This document shows, in pieces, positions 62,723-64,000 of a stretch of DNA of 64,000 nt (the stretch's first letter is position 1; every line of letters starts with the position of its first letter). The translations under genes and the position numbers were made by a program. The notes below the pieces were generated by a model, which was not told the DNA's origin, ran no database searches, and saw only the letters and a list, made by a program, of their open reading frames with translations. Origin of the DNA: Jiella mangrovi (lineage in GTDB: Bacteria > Pseudomonadota > Alphaproteobacteria > Rhizobiales > Rhizobiaceae). The DNA is taken from assembly GCF_017815135.1 (NCBI RefSeq), contig NZ_JAGJCF010000006.1, positions 216,232 through 280,231 on the forward strand. The letters are read 5' to 3'.

Positions 62723-63076
62723 ATGCGCAAGTTCAACGCAGCACCGTTCGCGGTGGCTGGCATATTGGCCATGGCGCTTTGTGCCATGGCCATTTCTGTG
62801 GTTCCGGCGGAGGCGAAAAGCGCCCGCTGCTTCACCACCGACGACGGTTATTACCCTTGCGATTTTCGCGGGACCGACGGGTCCGGCAGTTTTGAAATTT
62901 CCGCACCCGGCAAGCCGACCTTCGCGCTGATCGTCGAGCGGCCCGGCTTTGCCTCTGCCTATGCCGATTACGGCACCGGGCGCAACGTGCCCCTGTCGGG
63001 CATGTATGTGCGCGAGCGCGACCAGCCCGCCTGCTGGTCCAATCCGGAAACCGTCACCAAGATCTGCGCCTGGTAG
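62723..63076 (+). CDS. Small secreted protein of unknown function
   Basis: 117 residues with a signal peptide (cleavage near AEA-KSA). The mature part has four cysteines ([25 protein letters not shown]) that could make two disulfides. GGGAGG precedes the ATG. It resembles small periplasmic proteins annotated as hypothetical; I recognise no family. Confidence 0.65.
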   Translation: MRKFNAAPFAVAGILAMALCAMAISVVPAEAKSARCFTTDDGYYPCDFRGTDGSGSFEISAPGKPTFALIVERPGFASAYADYGTGRNVPLSGMYVRERDQPACWSNPETVTKICAW

Positions 63077-63188
63077 GGAGCCCGACTGCACCGTTTCTTT
63101 TCGATTGGAACACCGGCCTCGACGACTGACGGAACCAGCTGTCGTCAAGGCCGGCCGGCCACAAGCCGGGGGGAGTTGGGAGGGCTTC

Positions 63189-63656
63189 ATGAAGATCGTC
63201 ATCGCCGGTGACAGCGCCGGCCAACCACTCGTCAAGGCCATCACGGATTATCTGCGGACCCGCACGGACGTCACCTTCGAGGATTGCAGCCCTTCGGGCG
63301 ACAGCGCGGGCGAGCGCTACGCCGCGACCACCGAGCGCGCGGCGGTGGCAATTCTCGAAGGGCGGTTCGAGCGCGGCATCCTGTGCTGCGGCACCGGCCT
63401 CGGCGTGTCGATCTCGGCCAACAAGGTGCCGGGCATCCGCGCCGCGCTCACACACGACACCTATTCCGCCGAGCGCGCGGCCAAGAGCAACAACGCCCAG
63501 ATCATCACCATGGGCGCGCGGGTAATCGGCCCGGAACTCGCCAAGGCCATCGTCGAGAAATATCTGGCTTCCGATTTCGACCCGCAGAGTTCCTCGGCCC
63601 CCAATGTCGAGGCGATCGACGCGCTCGACCGGAAATATTCGCAAGACGCCGTCTGA
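63189..63656 (+). CDS. RpiB/LacAB family sugar-phosphate isomerase
   Basis: 155 residues. The active-site region is [39 protein letters not shown], with the catalytic Cys/Thr and His positions of RpiB. The opening [10 protein letters not shown] differs from the DHAG of typical ribose-5-phosphate isomerase B and resembles the erythritol-pathway isomerases (EryI/DerI), so the substrate could be a tetrulose phosphate. No erythritol genes are nearby. GGGAGG lies before the ATG. Confidence 0.8.
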   Translation: MKIVIAGDSAGQPLVKAITDYLRTRTDVTFEDCSPSGDSAGERYAATTERAAVAILEGRFERGILCCGTGLGVSISANKVPGIRAALTHDTYSAERAAKSNNAQIITMGARVIGPELAKAIVEKYLASDFDPQSSSAPNVEAIDALDRKYSQDAV

Positions 63657-63674
63657 TCGGCTTTCGCGCGCAGG

Positions 63675-63794
63675 CATATCGAGTGCCTGACACTCCGAGA
63701 CTAGGCGTCCGCTTTTATCGCGCTCGTCATGCTCGGGCTCCGTCCCGAGCATCCAGTGCGCCGTTTAAGCTTCTGTTGTGTCGAACGTTTCTGG
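63675..63794. repeat. Dispersed palindromic repeat, copy B (interrupted)
   Basis: 120 bases at 108/120 identity, ungapped, to copy A (22721-22840). Similarity stops after ACGTTTCTGG at 63794; the second palindrome that follows in copy A (22843-22862) is missing and is replaced by the IS110 end. Confidence 0.85.
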
Positions 63795-64000
63795 CAACTG
63801 TGTTCATTCGAACGCCTTTCTGTCTCTCTGCATGGCGTTGAGAACAGTGAGAAGCTTTCTGGCGACGGCGATTATGCCGACTTTCTTCGATCCCGATCTT
63901 TCGGCGACGGCTTGAAAGAAGCTCTTGAAACGGGTGTTTGCGCGAATGGCACCGAGGGCGGCCATGTAGAGAGCTTTGCGCACCCGGCGCCTTCCCCCCT
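63795..64000 (-). mobile_element. IS110-family insertion sequence, one end
   Basis: Starts directly where the repeat identity ends, about 9 bases beyond the transposase stop codon, and runs off the window. The short distance between stop and element end fits the IS110 group, whose non-coding RNA region lies at the other end. Confidence 0.75.
63804..64000 (-). CDS. IS110-family transposase, C-terminal part
   Basis: 64 codons are visible, beginning GGRRRVRKALYMAALGAIRAN and ending VARKLLTVLNAMQRDRKAFE. RRxLYMAAL and ARKLLTxLNAM are hallmarks of the transposase_20 domain of the IS110/IS116/IS902 recombinases, where the catalytic serine precedes this part. The rest lies outside the window. Confidence 0.88.
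   Translation of the reverse strand, partial: GGRRRVRKALYMAALGAIRANTRFKSFFQAVAERSGSKKVGIIAVARKLLTVLNAMQRDRKAFE

Noticed and set aside
60931..62838. 635-codon open frame on the minus strand opposite ettA
   Set aside because: Shadow of the well-conserved ettA frame; no recognisable motif.

Overview
The window is GC-rich, densely coded DNA from an alphaproteobacterium of the order Hyphomicrobiales (Rhizobiales). The evidence is the gene set: phoR-pstSCAB-phoU-phoB, the general L-amino-acid permease aapJQMP beside a divergent metC-like gene, a HemP/HmuTUV heme locus with an IsdG-type oxygenase, mtgA next to rpmF, a CenR/OtpR-like regulator followed by a cyclic-nucleotide-binding protein, and cysE followed by a DUF3126 gene. 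The genus cannot be fixed from sequence reading alone; Aurantimonadaceae-like is only a guess. Almost everything looks chromosomal and housekeeping. No prophage, CRISPR array or integrative element is visible, but an IS110-family transposase is cut by the right edge.

Layout. 1-3.2 kb: a PAS-GGDEF protein cut by the left edge and a YheS-like ABC-F ATPase. 3.2-8.1 kb: a ParA-like protein with a broken P-loop, a three-gene cluster (HupE/UreJ family, polytopic membrane protein, EF-hand-bearing DUF1007 protein) that looks like a metal-transport unit, and fadD. 8.1-15.9 kb: the phosphate regulon with a Pho box before pstS. 16-22.7 kb: an anchored membrane protein, a GH15-dehydrogenase pair, a further SDR, and a GGDEF-EAL protein. 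22.7-25.3 kb: a dispersed palindromic repeat, ispA, mtgA, rpmF. 25.5-31.5 kb: heme uptake and degradation genes around a divergent promoter with several candidate iron boxes. 31.7-38.2 kb: tRNA-Thr(CGU), an ExoX-like nuclease, an ATP-dependent DNA ligase carrying an in-frame repeat, and a YdeP/FdhF-like oxidoreductase. 38.3-44.3 kb: an L,D-transpeptidase, cenR, a cNMP-binding protein, a DUF2235 hydrolase, xthA, a fluoroacetate-dehalogenase-like hydrolase, lolA. 44.5-50.6 kb: metC and aapJQMP. 50.6-60.4 kb: an AI-2E-family protein, an SDR, an OmpA protein with a long charged region, a flavin monooxygenase, a zinc-finger protein, an alpha/beta hydrolase, cysE, DUF3126 and a transglutaminase-like peptidase. 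61-64 kb: ettA, a small secreted protein, an RpiB-like isomerase and the IS110 end.

The most unusual signals concern repeats. Three copies of one palindromic repeat lie at about 33.6, 35.6 and 50.6 kb, and the first is read through in frame inside the DNA ligase gene. A different 120-bp repeat occurs at 22.7 kb (with a second palindrome following it) and at 63.7 kb, where its similarity stops a few bases before an IS110 transposase gene. This looks like an insertion into the repeat. Other points for follow-up are an AapM permease with about 120 extra hydrophobic residues, the pseudo-ParA protein, the HupE/DUF1007 cluster, and a dehalogenase that keeps the full set of fluoroacetate-dehalogenase active-site residues at constant offset.
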